Part shown: piece by piece, positions 1 to 8,500 of the stretch | Layout of the letters: each line of letters opens with the position of its first letter | How positions within the stretch are numbered: position 1 is the stretch's first letter | Source of the DNA: an uncultured Atopobiaceae bacterium | GTDB lineage: Bacteria > Actinomycetota > Coriobacteriia > Coriobacteriales > Atopobiaceae | Length of the DNA: 64,000 nucleotides | Direction of reading: 5' to 3' | Assembly (NCBI GenBank): GCA_947626465.1 | Contig: CANQSI010000001.1 | Span: 19,006-83,005, forward strand | Notes under the pieces: generated by a model | Database searches by the model: none | What the model was told of the DNA's origin: nothing | Seen by the model: the letters and a program-made list of their open reading frames with translations, nothing else | Program-made: the position numbers and the translations under genes

Positions 1-974
1 ATCTCGCCTTCCCACGGCTCTCGCTCGTCGTGGTGGACGAGCAGCATCGCTTCGGCGTGAACCAGCGCCAGGCCCTCGCGGGGAAGGGGGAGGCGCCGGA
101 CGTGCTCTCCATGACGGCCACGCCCATCCCCCGCACGCTCGCGCTCTCGCTCTATGGCGATGTGGCCGTGTCCTCCATGGCGGAGCGTCCCGTAAAGGGT
201 GCAGGCGTGAGTACGAAGGTGCTCCCATGGGCGCACGTGGACGATGCCTGGCGTGCCGTCGACGAAGCAGTCGCCGCAGGACAGCAGGCTTACGTGGTGT
301 GCCCGCTCGTGGATGACGCGGACGGCGGGAGCGAGCTCGAGGATGTGGCGGGGGAGGCAGCGGGAAAGCTCGCTTCCACGAAGGCCATATATGCCGAGCT
401 CTCCGACCACGTGTTCCCCCGCCGACGCATCGGCCTCCTCCACGGGCGCCTTTCCGCGCAGGAGAAGGACGAGGTCATGGCCGCGATGCGCGCGGGGGAG
501 ATCGACATCCTCGTGTGCACGACCGTGGTGGAGGTGGGGGTGGACGTGCCGAACGCCTCGGTGATCGTCGTGCTCGACGCCGATCGCTACGGCCTCGCCA
601 CGCTCCACCAGCTTCGCGGACGCGTGGGACGCGGCCATATCCCCGGACGTGCGCTCCTCGTCACGCGCGCGAAGCGAGGCTCGGACGCGAAGAAGCGCCT
701 CCACGCCCTCGAGAAGAGCTCCGATGGCTTTGAGCTCGCCGAACTCGACCTGGAGCTTCGCCATGAGGGCGAAGTGCTCGGGTATCGCCAATCGGGCGAC
801 GTGACGTTTCGCTTCGTGGACCTCGTGGCCGACCGCGATCTCGTGGAGGCGGCACATGCGGACGCCGAGCAGCTGTTCCGCGGCGACCCGACCCTTTCCG
901 CTCCCGACCTTGCCCTCATGGTCGCCGAAGTGCGCGAGCGCTATGGAGCGCGGCTCAATCGGAGCGAGGGCTAA
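1..974 (+). CDS. recG: ATP-dependent DNA helicase RecG, 3' part (5' end outside window)
   Basis: The window opens inside this gene. The first in-frame codon is at base 3 and the stop is TAA at 972-974, so about 323 C-terminal residues are visible. RecG is a cytoplasmic superfamily-2 helicase that remodels stalled replication forks and branched DNA. Visible motifs are the DEQH box at bases 36-47 (within VVVDEQHRFGV), motif III in SMTATPIPRT, LLHGRLSAQEKDEVM, then TTVVEVGVDVPNA and QLRGRVGRG (motifs V and VI), followed by the RecG-type C-terminal extension. The N-terminal wedge domain lies outside the window. A DEQH box with RGRVGRG also occurs in Mfd, but the short tail after motif VI and the rsmD-coaD neighbours favour RecG. 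The stop overlaps the rsmD start by one base, so the two are probably co-transcribed. Confidence 0.95.
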   Translation, partial: LAFPRLSLVVVDEQHRFGVNQRQALAGKGEAPDVLSMTATPIPRTLALSLYGDVAVSSMAERPVKGAGVSTKVLPWAHVDDAWRAVDEAVAAGQQAYVVCPLVDDADGGSELEDVAGEAAGKLASTKAIYAELSDHVFPRRRIGLLHGRLSAQEKDEVMAAMRAGEIDILVCTTVVEVGVDVPNASVIVVLDADRYGLATLHQLRGRVGRGHIPGRALLVTRAKRGSDAKKRLHALEKSSDGFELAELDLELRHEGEVLGYRQSGDVTFRFVDLVADRDLVEAAHADAEQLFRGDPTLSAPDLALMVAEVRERYGARLNRSEG

Positions 975-1579
975 TGCGCATCGTCGGCGGAGTGTGGAGG
1001 GGAAGGCGCCTTGCCGCCCCCGAGGGGAGGGAGACGCGCCCCACGACGGATCGCCTTCGGGAGAGCCTGGCATCCATGGTGCTCTCCGCTCGCGATCTCG
1101 ATCTCTCGGGCGCGCGCATCCTCGACGCGTTCGCAGGTTCGGGAGCCCTTGGCCTCGAGCTTCTCTCCCGAGGCGCCGAGCACGCGCTTTTCATCGAGAG
1201 GAGCGCGAGGGCGGTGCGCGCGGTGGAGCGCAACGTGCGCGAGCTCAAAGCCCCCGCGATCGTGGTGGCGGGCGATGCGTGGAACGTGCTCGAGCGCCCC
1301 CCTGCCGCCCTCGATCGCTTCGACATCGTGCTCCTCGATCCACCCTATCGCACGTCGCCGGTGCGCCTCGGAGAGCTCGTGGGCATCCTCGCTGCGCGTG
1401 GGATGCTCGTGCCGGGGGCCCTCGTGGTGCACGAGCGCTCGAGCGACGCCCTCGGCCTCGACGCGAGGCAGCTCGCCGAACATGGCCTCCGGGCGCTGCG
1501 TACGCGCACCATCGGGCAAAGCGCCATCGACCTCTGGCGCTACGATGGGGCGTCGAGAGACGCTACGGCCGCTTCCTAA
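974..1579 (+). CDS. rsmD: 16S rRNA (guanine966-N2)-methyltransferase RsmD
   Basis: A 201-residue SAM-dependent methyltransferase that modifies G966 of 16S rRNA in the assembling 30S subunit. It begins MRIVGGVWRGRRL, the family hallmark, with RPTTDRLRESLASM shortly after. Motif I is ILDAFAGSGALGLE (about residues 49-62), and the N6/N2-amino methylase motif DPPY follows LDRFDIVLL around residue 120. Length matches the family (about 180-200). The ATG overlaps the recG stop (TAATG) and coaD follows after 10 bases, giving the common recG-rsmD-coaD order. The sequence resembles the general Rsm/TrmN fold, but the start motif makes RsmD the clear choice. Confidence 0.95.
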   Translation: MRIVGGVWRGRRLAAPEGRETRPTTDRLRESLASMVLSARDLDLSGARILDAFAGSGALGLELLSRGAEHALFIERSARAVRAVERNVRELKAPAIVVAGDAWNVLERPPAALDRFDIVLLDPPYRTSPVRLGELVGILAARGMLVPGALVVHERSSDALGLDARQLAEHGLRALRTRTIGQSAIDLWRYDGASRDATAAS

Positions 1580-1589
1580 GGAGTTACGC

Positions 1590-2096
1590 ATGCCCCACGA
1601 CGGCATCACGAAAGTGGTGGTTCCCGGCACCTTCGACCCGGTGACCCTCGGCCACATCGACGTCATCTCCCGTGCGCAGCGCATCGCCCGCCACGTGGTG
1701 GTGGCGGTGGCCGCCTCCGCGAACAAGCGCGGCGTGGGCACCTCGCTCTCCCTCGAGGAGCGCGTGGACCTCGTGCGGGAGTCGCTTCGGGACGCGGGGC
1801 TCGGCGAGGTGGAGGTGAGGCCCCTCGAGGGGCTCCTCGTGGACTTCTGCCACGTCGTGGGCGCGCAGGCGGTGGTGAAGGGCCTTCGCGAGGCCGCGGA
1901 CTTCGAGTACGAACTCCAGCAGGCGGCGATGAACCAAATCCTCGCGGGCGACATCGAGAGCATCTTCGTGATGAGCAAGCCGAAATACGGTTTCGTGTCG
2001 AGCTCCGTCGTGCGCGAGATCGCGAGCCTCGGCGGCGATGTGTCGCCATTCGTGCCCGCTTGCGTACTGAGGAGGTTGCGAAGTGCCCGCCCATAG
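1590..2096 (+). CDS. coaD: Phosphopantetheine adenylyltransferase CoaD
   Basis: A 168-residue enzyme for the penultimate step of coenzyme A synthesis: it adenylylates 4'-phosphopantetheine to dephospho-CoA. The nucleotidyltransferase motif is PGTFDPVTLGHIDVI (residues about 12-26; TxGH is the active site). Family-typical stretches KGLREAADFEYE and SSSVVREIASLGGDVS follow. I chose ATG 1590 because TAAGGAG lies just upstream at 1577-1583. The reading frame stays open far upstream through rsmD, but that part matches nothing in CoaD. It lies 10 bases after rsmD, so it is probably in the same transcript. Confidence 0.96.
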   Translation: MPHDGITKVVVPGTFDPVTLGHIDVISRAQRIARHVVVAVAASANKRGVGTSLSLEERVDLVRESLRDAGLGEVEVRPLEGLLVDFCHVVGAQAVVKGLREAADFEYELQQAAMNQILAGDIESIFVMSKPKYGFVSSSVVREIASLGGDVSPFVPACVLRRLRSARP

Positions 2097-2125
2097 GGCC
2101 GCTACCTCATTGTTCTTCATCTGCA

Positions 2126-2134
2126 TGCTAGTAT
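2126..2134 (+). promoter_or_regulatory. Extended -10 promoter element upstream of the coiled-coil gene
   Basis: TG-C-TAGTAT has the form of an extended -10 element (TGnTATAAT). It lies in the only real gap between coaD and the next gene, about 60 bases before the start codon. A TTGTTC at 2110-2115 is too close to serve as a normal -35 box. The same TGn-TAnnnT layout recurs at four other gene starts in the window. No transcription start has been measured. Confidence 0.45.
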
Positions 2135-2195
2135 TGCGGCGTGCGTGCGAGCACGCTTTTCGCACCACGTCCCAGCTCGCTTGAAAGGAGCCAAA

Positions 2196-2681
2196 ATGCA
2201 GCCGGGTGAAGAGCTGGAAAACCTTCTCCAAGATCTCGACGACCTCGTGGAAGATGCCAAGCCGGTCTTCGGCGGCGGCGGGCGTAAGCAAGTGGACCCC
2301 GAGGACATCTTCGCGATCACCGACGAGATTCGCGAGCTGTTCGATCGCGAGTTCACGGAGGCGCGGCGCGTGCGCAAGGCTGAGGCCGAGATCTTGGCCC
2401 ATGCCGAGCAGCAGGCCGATTCGATCATCAGCGATGCGCAACAGCAGGCGCTGATCCTCGCGAGCGACCAGGAAATCGTGCGCCTCGCCAACCAGCAGGC
2501 CGAAGAGGTGCGCAACCAGGCGCAGGCCTACGAGCGGGATACGCGCTATAACGCGGAGGAGTACGTGGAGAGCCTGCTCACGCGCCTCGAGGAGAACCTC
2601 AACTCCGTCGTCTCGTCGGTTTCGAGTTGCCGCGCCACGCTCACGCAGCAGAGCTCCTACGATCGCCCGCAGGGCTGGTAG
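2196..2681 (+). CDS. Coiled-coil protein, SepIVA/DivIVA-like
   Basis: A 161-residue acidic, Gln/Glu/Ala-rich protein predicted to be mostly helical and cytoplasmic. A region around residues 30-120 (ITDEIRELFDREFTEARRVR, then AEILAHAEQQADSIISDAQQ) has the heptad spacing of a coiled coil. The start is ATG 2196, preceded by GAAAGGAG; the upstream extension has no ribosome binding site. In mycobacteria the gene just before the DUF177 gene and rnc is sepIVA, a DivIVA-family septation factor. Position, size and composition here match that pattern, so I infer a division or polar-growth scaffold. The alternative is a generic ATP-synthase-b-like coiled coil, since sequence identity alone is weak. Confidence 0.6.
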   Translation: MQPGEELENLLQDLDDLVEDAKPVFGGGGRKQVDPEDIFAITDEIRELFDREFTEARRVRKAEAEILAHAEQQADSIISDAQQQALILASDQEIVRLANQQAEEVRNQAQAYERDTRYNAEEYVESLLTRLEENLNSVVSSVSSCRATLTQQSSYDRPQGW

Positions 2682-2684
2682 CGC

Positions 2685-3245
2685 GTGTCCGAGGCCCTGA
2701 AAGTACGCCTCGACTCGAAGCTTGCCGAGGTGGGAAGCGTCCTCGACGTCGAGGGCGTGCTCGCCGTCGATGATTTCGTGGTGGGGGATCGCTCGTTCAG
2801 CGCGCCAGAGGGCGTTGCCTACGAGCTCACCATCACCAACACCGGCGCCACGGTGCTCGCGATGGGAAGCGTGGAAGCGGAGCTCCAGGGCCTTTGCGAT
2901 CGCTGCCTCGAGGAAGCCCGGCTCCACCTCACCGGCGAGGTGGATGCGCTCTTCGCCGACGACCCAGACGCTTTCTGCGAAGGCGACGATGAGGAGGAAA
3001 TCGAGGTCCTGCCCATCGTGGAGGACATGATCGACCTCACCCTCCCCGTGCGATCCGCCATCGCGGTGGAAATCCCCTTCAAGGTGCTCTGCAAGCCGGA
3101 CTGCAAGGGCCTTTGCCCGCATTGCGGCCAGAACCTGAACGAGGGCTCCTGCGAGTGCGAGGCGCGCCTCGCGGCCGAAGGCGATCCCATGAATCCCATG
3201 AGCGCCCTCAAAGCCTTCAAAACCAAGGATCGCACGGGCGAATAG
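2685..3245 (+). CDS. yceD: DUF177 / YceD family protein (23S rRNA accumulation protein)
   Basis: A 186-residue protein of the DUF177/YceD family, which supports 23S rRNA accumulation and is usually encoded beside rpmF, as here. A β-rich N-terminal half carries LQGLCDRCLEEARLHL (about residues 67-82). An acidic patch CEGDDEEEIEVLPI follows. The C-terminal Cys cluster reads CKPDCKGLCPHCGQNLNEG and then CEC, suggesting a bound zinc. The start is GTG 2685, four bases after the previous stop; the upstream gene probably supplies coupling. The exact molecular role of the family is unsettled. Confidence 0.88.
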   Translation: MSEALKVRLDSKLAEVGSVLDVEGVLAVDDFVVGDRSFSAPEGVAYELTITNTGATVLAMGSVEAELQGLCDRCLEEARLHLTGEVDALFADDPDAFCEGDDEEEIEVLPIVEDMIDLTLPVRSAIAVEIPFKVLCKPDCKGLCPHCGQNLNEGSCECEARLAAEGDPMNPMSALKAFKTKDRTGE

Positions 3246-3257
3246 CATAAAACCCCG

Positions 3258-3266
3258 TGCTATAAT
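3258..3266 (+). promoter_or_regulatory. Extended -10 promoter for rpmF
   Basis: TG-C-TATAAT is a perfect -10 hexamer with the TGn extension. It is the strongest -10 match in the first 10 kb and sits in the DUF177-rpmF gap, about 64 bases before the rpmF start. No convincing -35 hexamer is visible 16-18 bases upstream, where the DUF177 coding end lies. It should give rpmF, a highly expressed ribosomal gene, its own transcript. Confidence 0.65.
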
Positions 3267-3329
3267 CGCCGGCTGTTGAAGATTGCAATGCGATGGCCGC
3301 GCGGCCACCGTCCGATGGAAAGGCAACTC

Positions 3330-3509
3330 ATGGCAGTCCCCAAGCAGAAAAAGGGCAGGATCGCAACGCACCACCGCCGCTCGGCCAACGACGTGGCCGA
3401 AATGCCGTCCCGCTCCACGTGCCCGCGCTGTGGCGCGGTGAAGCTCCCGCACCGGGTGTGCCCGAGCTGCGGCTACTACAACGATCGCGAAGTCCTGATC
3501 GTCGAGTAG
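3330..3509 (+). CDS. rpmF: Large ribosomal subunit protein bL32
   Basis: A 59-residue ribosomal protein. It begins MAVPKQKKGRIATHHRRS, close to the family signature, and carries two CxxC pairs (CPRC at about residue 34 and CPSC at about 47), so it is the zinc-binding C+ form. The start is ATG 3330 with GGAAAGG upstream; the reading frame is open further upstream but shows no family similarity there. A strong intrinsic terminator follows at 3537, so rpmF may be transcribed alone from the promoter at 3258 as well as by read-through from DUF177. Confidence 0.97.
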   Translation: MAVPKQKKGRIATHHRRSANDVAEMPSRSTCPRCGAVKLPHRVCPSCGYYNDREVLIVE

Positions 3510-3536
3510 GGGCGCACCATCTCCGACGGACGTCTC

Positions 3537-3562
3537 GAGGCCGCCCGCAGGCGGCCTCTTTC
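3537..3562 (+). terminator. Intrinsic terminator after rpmF
   Basis: A perfect 9-bp stem, GAGGCCGCC pairing with GGCGGCCTC (3537-3545 and 3550-3558), closes a CGCA tetraloop and is followed by TTTC. It separates rpmF from plsX. The short T-run suggests incomplete termination, so some plsX transcription may come from read-through. Confidence 0.85.
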
Positions 3563-3595
3563 ATGAGTCGAGTCGACAGCGCGAAGGGGTTTGCC

Positions 3596-4585
3596 ATGGC
3601 GAGGGTATGCATCGACGCAGTGGGCGGAGATGAGCCGAGCGAGGTCGTCCTCGCAGGATGTGAGGCGGCGCTCAAAGCCTCTGAAAGCCTCGAGATCCTG
3701 CTTGCCGGCCCTGAGGACGTGGTCGCACCCTTCTGCGCCTCACACGAGCGCACAGAGCCTCTCGTGGCCTCGGAGACGATCGGCATGGAGGAGCATCCCA
3801 CTCGTGCCGTCCGCACGAAGCGCGATTCGTCCATCGTGCGCGGCTGCAAGGCCGTGCGCGAGGGCGCAGCCGACGCCTTCTTCTCGGCGGGCTCAACAGG
3901 CGCCATCCTCGCCGCGGGCACGCTCTTCGTGGGGCGCGTGCGGGGATGCTCCCGTCCGGCGCTCGCGTCGGTGGTCCCCGGGCTCGAAGGCGCGCGCCGC
4001 GTGATGCTCGATCTCGGCGCCAACGCCGACTGCCGCCCGGAAATGCTCGTGGAGTTCGCCCTCATGGGCCAGTGCCTCGCGAAGGCCACGCTCGGCCTGG
4101 GAGCGCCGCGGGTGGCGCTTCTCTCCAACGGCACCGAGGACACGAAGGGCTCTGAGGCCGCGATCGCCGCACACGAGGCCCTCGCGGCGGCCTCGGCGCG
4201 CGGCGTGCATTTCGTGGGGAACTGCGAGGGCTCCGACATCCTCCTCGGCGATGTCGATGTGATCGTGTGCGACGGCTTCACCGGCAACGTCGCGCTCAAG
4301 AGCATGGAGGGCGCGGCGAAGTACATCGCGCGACGCCTCAAGGCCGCGGCGAAGGCGAATCCCCTCTCCGCCGTGGGCGGGCTGCTCGTGAAGGGGGCCA
4401 TGAAGGACCTCGCGGCAGACCTCTCCGGCGATGAGTACGGCGGGGCCCAGCTCCTCGGGCTCAAGGGCCCCGTGCTCATCGGGCACGGCGCCACGAGCGA
4501 AGAGGCGGTGAAAAACGGTGCCCTCGCAGCGCAGCGCGCGGCGCAGGCGCATATCGCCGATGACATAGCGGCGGTTTTGGCATAG
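3596..4585 (+). CDS. plsX: Phosphate acyltransferase PlsX
   Basis: A 329-residue peripheral membrane enzyme that converts acyl-ACP to acyl-phosphate, feeding PlsY in phospholipid synthesis. The N-terminus VCIDAVGGDEPSEVVLAG matches the DAMGGDxxP family opening with Val in place of Met. Other family stretches are FFSAGSTGAILAAG, VMLDLGANADCRPE, LLSNGTEDTKG and VIVCDGFTGNVALKSMEG. The start ATG 3596 has GAAGGGG upstream; an in-frame ATG at 3563 falls directly on the terminator tail and is less likely. acpP lies 52 bases downstream, consistent with joint supply of acyl carriers. Confidence 0.94.
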   Translation: MARVCIDAVGGDEPSEVVLAGCEAALKASESLEILLAGPEDVVAPFCASHERTEPLVASETIGMEEHPTRAVRTKRDSSIVRGCKAVREGAADAFFSAGSTGAILAAGTLFVGRVRGCSRPALASVVPGLEGARRVMLDLGANADCRPEMLVEFALMGQCLAKATLGLGAPRVALLSNGTEDTKGSEAAIAAHEALAAASARGVHFVGNCEGSDILLGDVDVIVCDGFTGNVALKSMEGAAKYIARRLKAAAKANPLSAVGGLLVKGAMKDLAADLSGDEYGGAQLLGLKGPVLIGHGATSEEAVKNGALAAQRAAQAHIADDIAAVLA

Positions 4586-4637
4586 GGTAAGCGCGAGGCA
4601 AGGCGGGCCCCATCGGCCCCAAGGCGAAGGAGGTCCC

Positions 4638-4874
4638 ATGGACCGCGATCAGGTGCTCCAGAAGGTGGCATCGGCCATTGCCGAGGTCATGGACCTCGAT
4701 GTCGATTCAATCGACGAGGACACCACGTTCAAGTCCATCGAAGCGGATTCGCTCGATCGCATCGAGATCATCACCGACCTCGAGGACCAGCTCGAGATCG
4801 TGGTGGATGACGACGATCTCGACGAGATCGAGACCGTGGGCGACGCCGTGGACGCGATCATGAGGATGCTCTAG
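4638..4874 (+). CDS. acpP: Acyl carrier protein
   Basis: A 78-residue, strongly acidic carrier of fatty-acyl intermediates. The phosphopantetheine attachment serine is in EADSLDRIE (about residue 38), and the flanking helices match AcpP. The start is ATG 4638, behind a good GAAGGAGG. It lies between plsX, which uses acyl-ACP, and rnc, an order common in Gram-positive genomes. rnc begins six bases after the stop, so the three are probably one unit. Confidence 0.97.
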   Translation: MDRDQVLQKVASAIAEVMDLDVDSIDEDTTFKSIEADSLDRIEIITDLEDQLEIVVDDDDLDEIETVGDAVDAIMRML

Positions 4875-4880
4875 GCCCTC

Positions 4881-5582
4881 ATGGCTCTCGAGGAAACGCT
4901 CGGTAGGGCCGAGGAGCTCATCGGCTACACATTCGAAGAACCTGCCCTGCTCCTTAAGGCGCTCACGCATCCATCGGCGGTGGAAGGACATGCCGTCGAA
5001 GATTCCTATGAGCGCCTCGAGTTCTTGGGCGACGCGCTCCTCGGCGCCCTCGTGTCGATTTACCTCTACAAGCACAATCCCGATATGAACGAGGGCGAAC
5101 TCACCCGTGCGAAGACCGTGCTCGTCTCCGGCGAGCACCTTTCCGCGGTGGCGGAGGAGCTCGGCCTCGGCGAGTGCATCTTCCTCGGCGAATCCGAGCA
5201 CGGTACGAACAATCGCGGCCTTCGCTCGGCGCTCGAGAACGTCTACGAATCCCTCTGCGGGGCGATCTACCTCGATGGCGGGCTCTCCGAGTTCGGGCAC
5301 TTCGTGGGGCGCACGCTCCTTTCCGAGCCCATCGATCCCGGGGCGTTTCTCGAAACCTCGCCGAAGTCGCTTCTCCAGGAATACTCCCAGGCGAACCTCC
5401 ACCTTTCCCCCGCCTATGAGCTCGTGAGCAGGGTGGGGCCGCCCCATGCGCCCACGTTCACCTTCGACGTGTTCGTGGGTGGCAGGAAGCTGGGCACGGG
5501 CAAGGGCGCGAGCAAGAAGGAGGCCGAGAAGGCGGCCGCGAAGGTGGCGCTCGAGGCCCTCCAAGCGGAGCTCGAGGACTAG
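4881..5582 (+). CDS. rnc: Ribonuclease III
   Basis: A 233-residue endonuclease that cuts double-stranded RNA, including 30S pre-rRNA. The N-terminal catalytic domain contains the signature ERLEFLGDALLGAL (about residues 44-57) with the Mg-binding acidic residues. The second acidic site lies in ENVYESLCGAIYLDGG (about residues 117-132). The C-terminal dsRNA-binding domain runs from KSLLQEYSQA to GKGASKKEAEKAAAKVAL. Length is normal. It follows acpP closely and precedes smc by 12 bases, the acpP-rnc-smc-ftsY arrangement typical of Gram-positives. Confidence 0.96.
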   Translation: MALEETLGRAEELIGYTFEEPALLLKALTHPSAVEGHAVEDSYERLEFLGDALLGALVSIYLYKHNPDMNEGELTRAKTVLVSGEHLSAVAEELGLGECIFLGESEHGTNNRGLRSALENVYESLCGAIYLDGGLSEFGHFVGRTLLSEPIDPGAFLETSPKSLLQEYSQANLHLSPAYELVSRVGPPHAPTFTFDVFVGGRKLGTGKGASKKEAEKAAAKVALEALQAELED

Positions 5583-5594
5583 GCAGGAGCGCCC

Positions 5595-8500
5595 GTGTAT
5601 CTGAAGACGCTCACCCTCAAGGGCTTCAAATCGTTCCTCGACCGCACGCGACTCACCTTCGACCCCGGGCTTTCGGTGGTGGTGGGCCCCAACGGCTCCG
5701 GGAAGTCCAACATCTCCGACGCCATCCTCTGGGTGCTCGGCGAGCAGAGTGCCAAGACGCTCAGGGGCCAGGCGATGGAGGACGTGATCTTCGCGGGCTC
5801 CGCGCAGCGCAAGGCCGTGGGGCTCGCCGAGGTGACGATCGTACTCGACAATTCGGATCACACCCTCGCCCTCGACTTCTCGGAGATCGCCATCACGCGA
5901 AGGATGTATCGCTCGGGCGAGAGCGAGTACCTCGTGAACGGCGCGCAGGTGCGCCTTCGCGACGTGCGCGACCTGCTCCACGACGTGGGCCTCGGGCGCG
6001 ACACCCACACGATCATCTCGCAGGGGCGCCTCGGCGAGGTGCTCCAGAGCCGCCCCGAGGATCGCCGCGCGCTCATCGAGGAAGCGGCGGGCATCGCGAA
6101 GCACCGCCAGCGTCGCGAGCGCGCGGAGCGAAAGCTCGCGCGCCTTGACGAGGACATCCTTCGCATCCGCTCCTACGCGCGGATGCTTCGCCGCGAGCTC
6201 ACGCCGCTCGAGCGGCAAGTCGACCAGGCTCGCGCGATGGGGGAGCTTCGCGAGGAGAAGGCCCTCATCGAAACGACCCTCGCGGTCTCTGAGCTTCGAG
6301 GCCTGCAAGGGGAGTGGGAGGCGCTCGGGCGCGAGCGCAGGGAGGCCGAGGCGGCACGCGAGCTCGCCGCCTACCAGCTGCAGGAGAAGGAGCGCGATCT
6401 CGCCAAGATGAAGCGCCTCCTCGAGGAAAAGGGCCTCTTCGTGGGCGACCTCGGCGAGCAGCGGCAACGATCGCAGCGAGACCTCGAGAGCATCCTCTCC
6501 GGCTTGAAGCTCCTCGAGGAGAAGGGCCACCACCTCGTCGACCGCCTCTCCGACGCGAGGCTCCAGCTCTCGCAACTCACGCTCGAGGCAGGCGAGGTGG
6601 ATCGCACGCTCGCCTCGGACGGCGAGGCATTGGCGAGCTGCGAGACTGCGCTCGACGAATCGAGCGCGAAACTCGCGCGCCTGGGCGCGGAGGACGAGAA
6701 GGCGCGGGCCGCCTTCTCCGAGGCGCATGCGGCCCTCGAGGCGGCTCGTGCGAAGCGCGCACGTGCGGAGCGCACGCGCGATGAGGCTACGCTCGGCCTC
6801 GCTGCCCTCGAGCAGGAGCTTCGCGCCGCCGACACGCGGGATCGCCTCATGGCGGAAAGGCTCGCCGAGCTCGAGCGGGCGCGTGACGAGGCGAGCGCGG
6901 CGCTTGAGGCGGCGCATGCCGCCCATGAGAAGGCCGAGGCGCGGCGTGGGCCCCTCGAGAAGCGCGAGCAGGAGCTCGCCAAGGAGCTCTCGAAGGCGGA
7001 GGCTGCCGTGGAGAGGGCGCAGGCCGAGCTTGCCGATGCGCGTGCGGGGCTTGCGCGCACGGAAACCGAGCTCTCCGAGCTGAATGCCCTCGAGCGCGCG
7101 GCAGCCGCCGAGGAACCGCTCCAAAGGGCACTTGGCGATGTGGCTCGCGACGACGCCCTCGAGGTGCGTCTCGGCGAGCTTCTCGAGATCGACGAGGACT
7201 ACCAGGAGGCCATCGCCGCCTATCTCGGAGATGATGTCCACGCGTTCGTGGGACGTGACGAGGCGTCCCTGAAGGCGCTCGTCGAGCGCGCCTGCGGGCT
7301 CGAGGAGAAGGGACGCGCGAGCTTCGTGGCGCCTCGAGGCGGGGATGCGGCCTCGCATGGGCTCCCCGTCCATGCCCAGGATCCCTCGCTCGAGCCGCTT
7401 GTCGTCGCCCTCTTCTCGCAGGTGGCCTTCGTAGAGGACGTGTTCTCGGCACTCGCGCGCCATGATGAGGATCCTCGGGCCGTCTACCTCGGAAAAGACG
7501 GATCGGTGATCCTCTCGGACGGGCGCGTGCGCCTCGGCGGCGGACGTGCCTCGGTGGACCTGTCGCTCTCGAGGAACCGCACGCGCCAGCGCCTCTCAAG
7601 GCGTCTTCCCAAGCTCGAGGCGCGTCTCGATGAGGCGATCGTGGCAGCGGATGCGGCGGGAGGCGAGCTCGAGCGCCTTCGCCGCGACCTCGCCTCCACC
7701 ACCGACGAACTCGCCGCGATTGCGATCGAGCTCGAGCGCACCGCACGCGAGGCCGGGCGGGAAGAGGAGGCTTTGGAGCGCTCGCGCGAGGGTATCGCGC
7801 GGCTCTCGAGGGAGCGCGAGGAAGCGGCCAGCGAGCTTGCGGAGAGCCATGAGCGTAGGGCCTCCCTCACGCAAAGGCGAGACGAAGCCGTGGCCATCCT
7901 CGAGGAGCTGGCTTCGGGCATGGCCGGCCTCGAGGAGGAAAGGGACCGTGCGCGAGAGATCGCCGATCGCACGAAGGACGAGCTCGGCGCACTCACGCTC
8001 TCGAAGCTTCGCCTCGAGGAGCGCAAGGCGGCCCTTGTGGCATCGCTCGACGGACAGCGGCGCCGCAAGGCGACCCTCGAGGAGCGACGCGGGAGCGTCC
8101 GTTCCTCAGCCGCATCGCTCGATGTGCTCCGGAGGAGGATCGATCCGCTCCATCGCCTGATGGAAGAGCTCCACCAAGTGGCCCTCGCGAAGGCAACCGT
8201 CCTCGTCGATCGCTCGTCGATCGCCGAGGCGGATTCGAAGACGCTTCGCGAGACGGTGGAAAGGGCCGAGGACGACGCACGTCGCGCACGTGAGGCGGCG
8301 GAGGCAACGGCTTCCACGGAGGCCGAGCTCAAGGTGTCTGCGGGTGTCATCGAGGAGCGCGTACGCCAAGCGACGGAGAGGCTCCGGGAGTTCTCCTCGA
8401 TGGATCTCGAGGAGGCGCTCTCCCTCCCGGAGCCCGAGGACCGCGACGCGCTCATCGCCAAGCTTGCCAAGGTGGAGCGCGACATCGAGAGCATGGGCCC

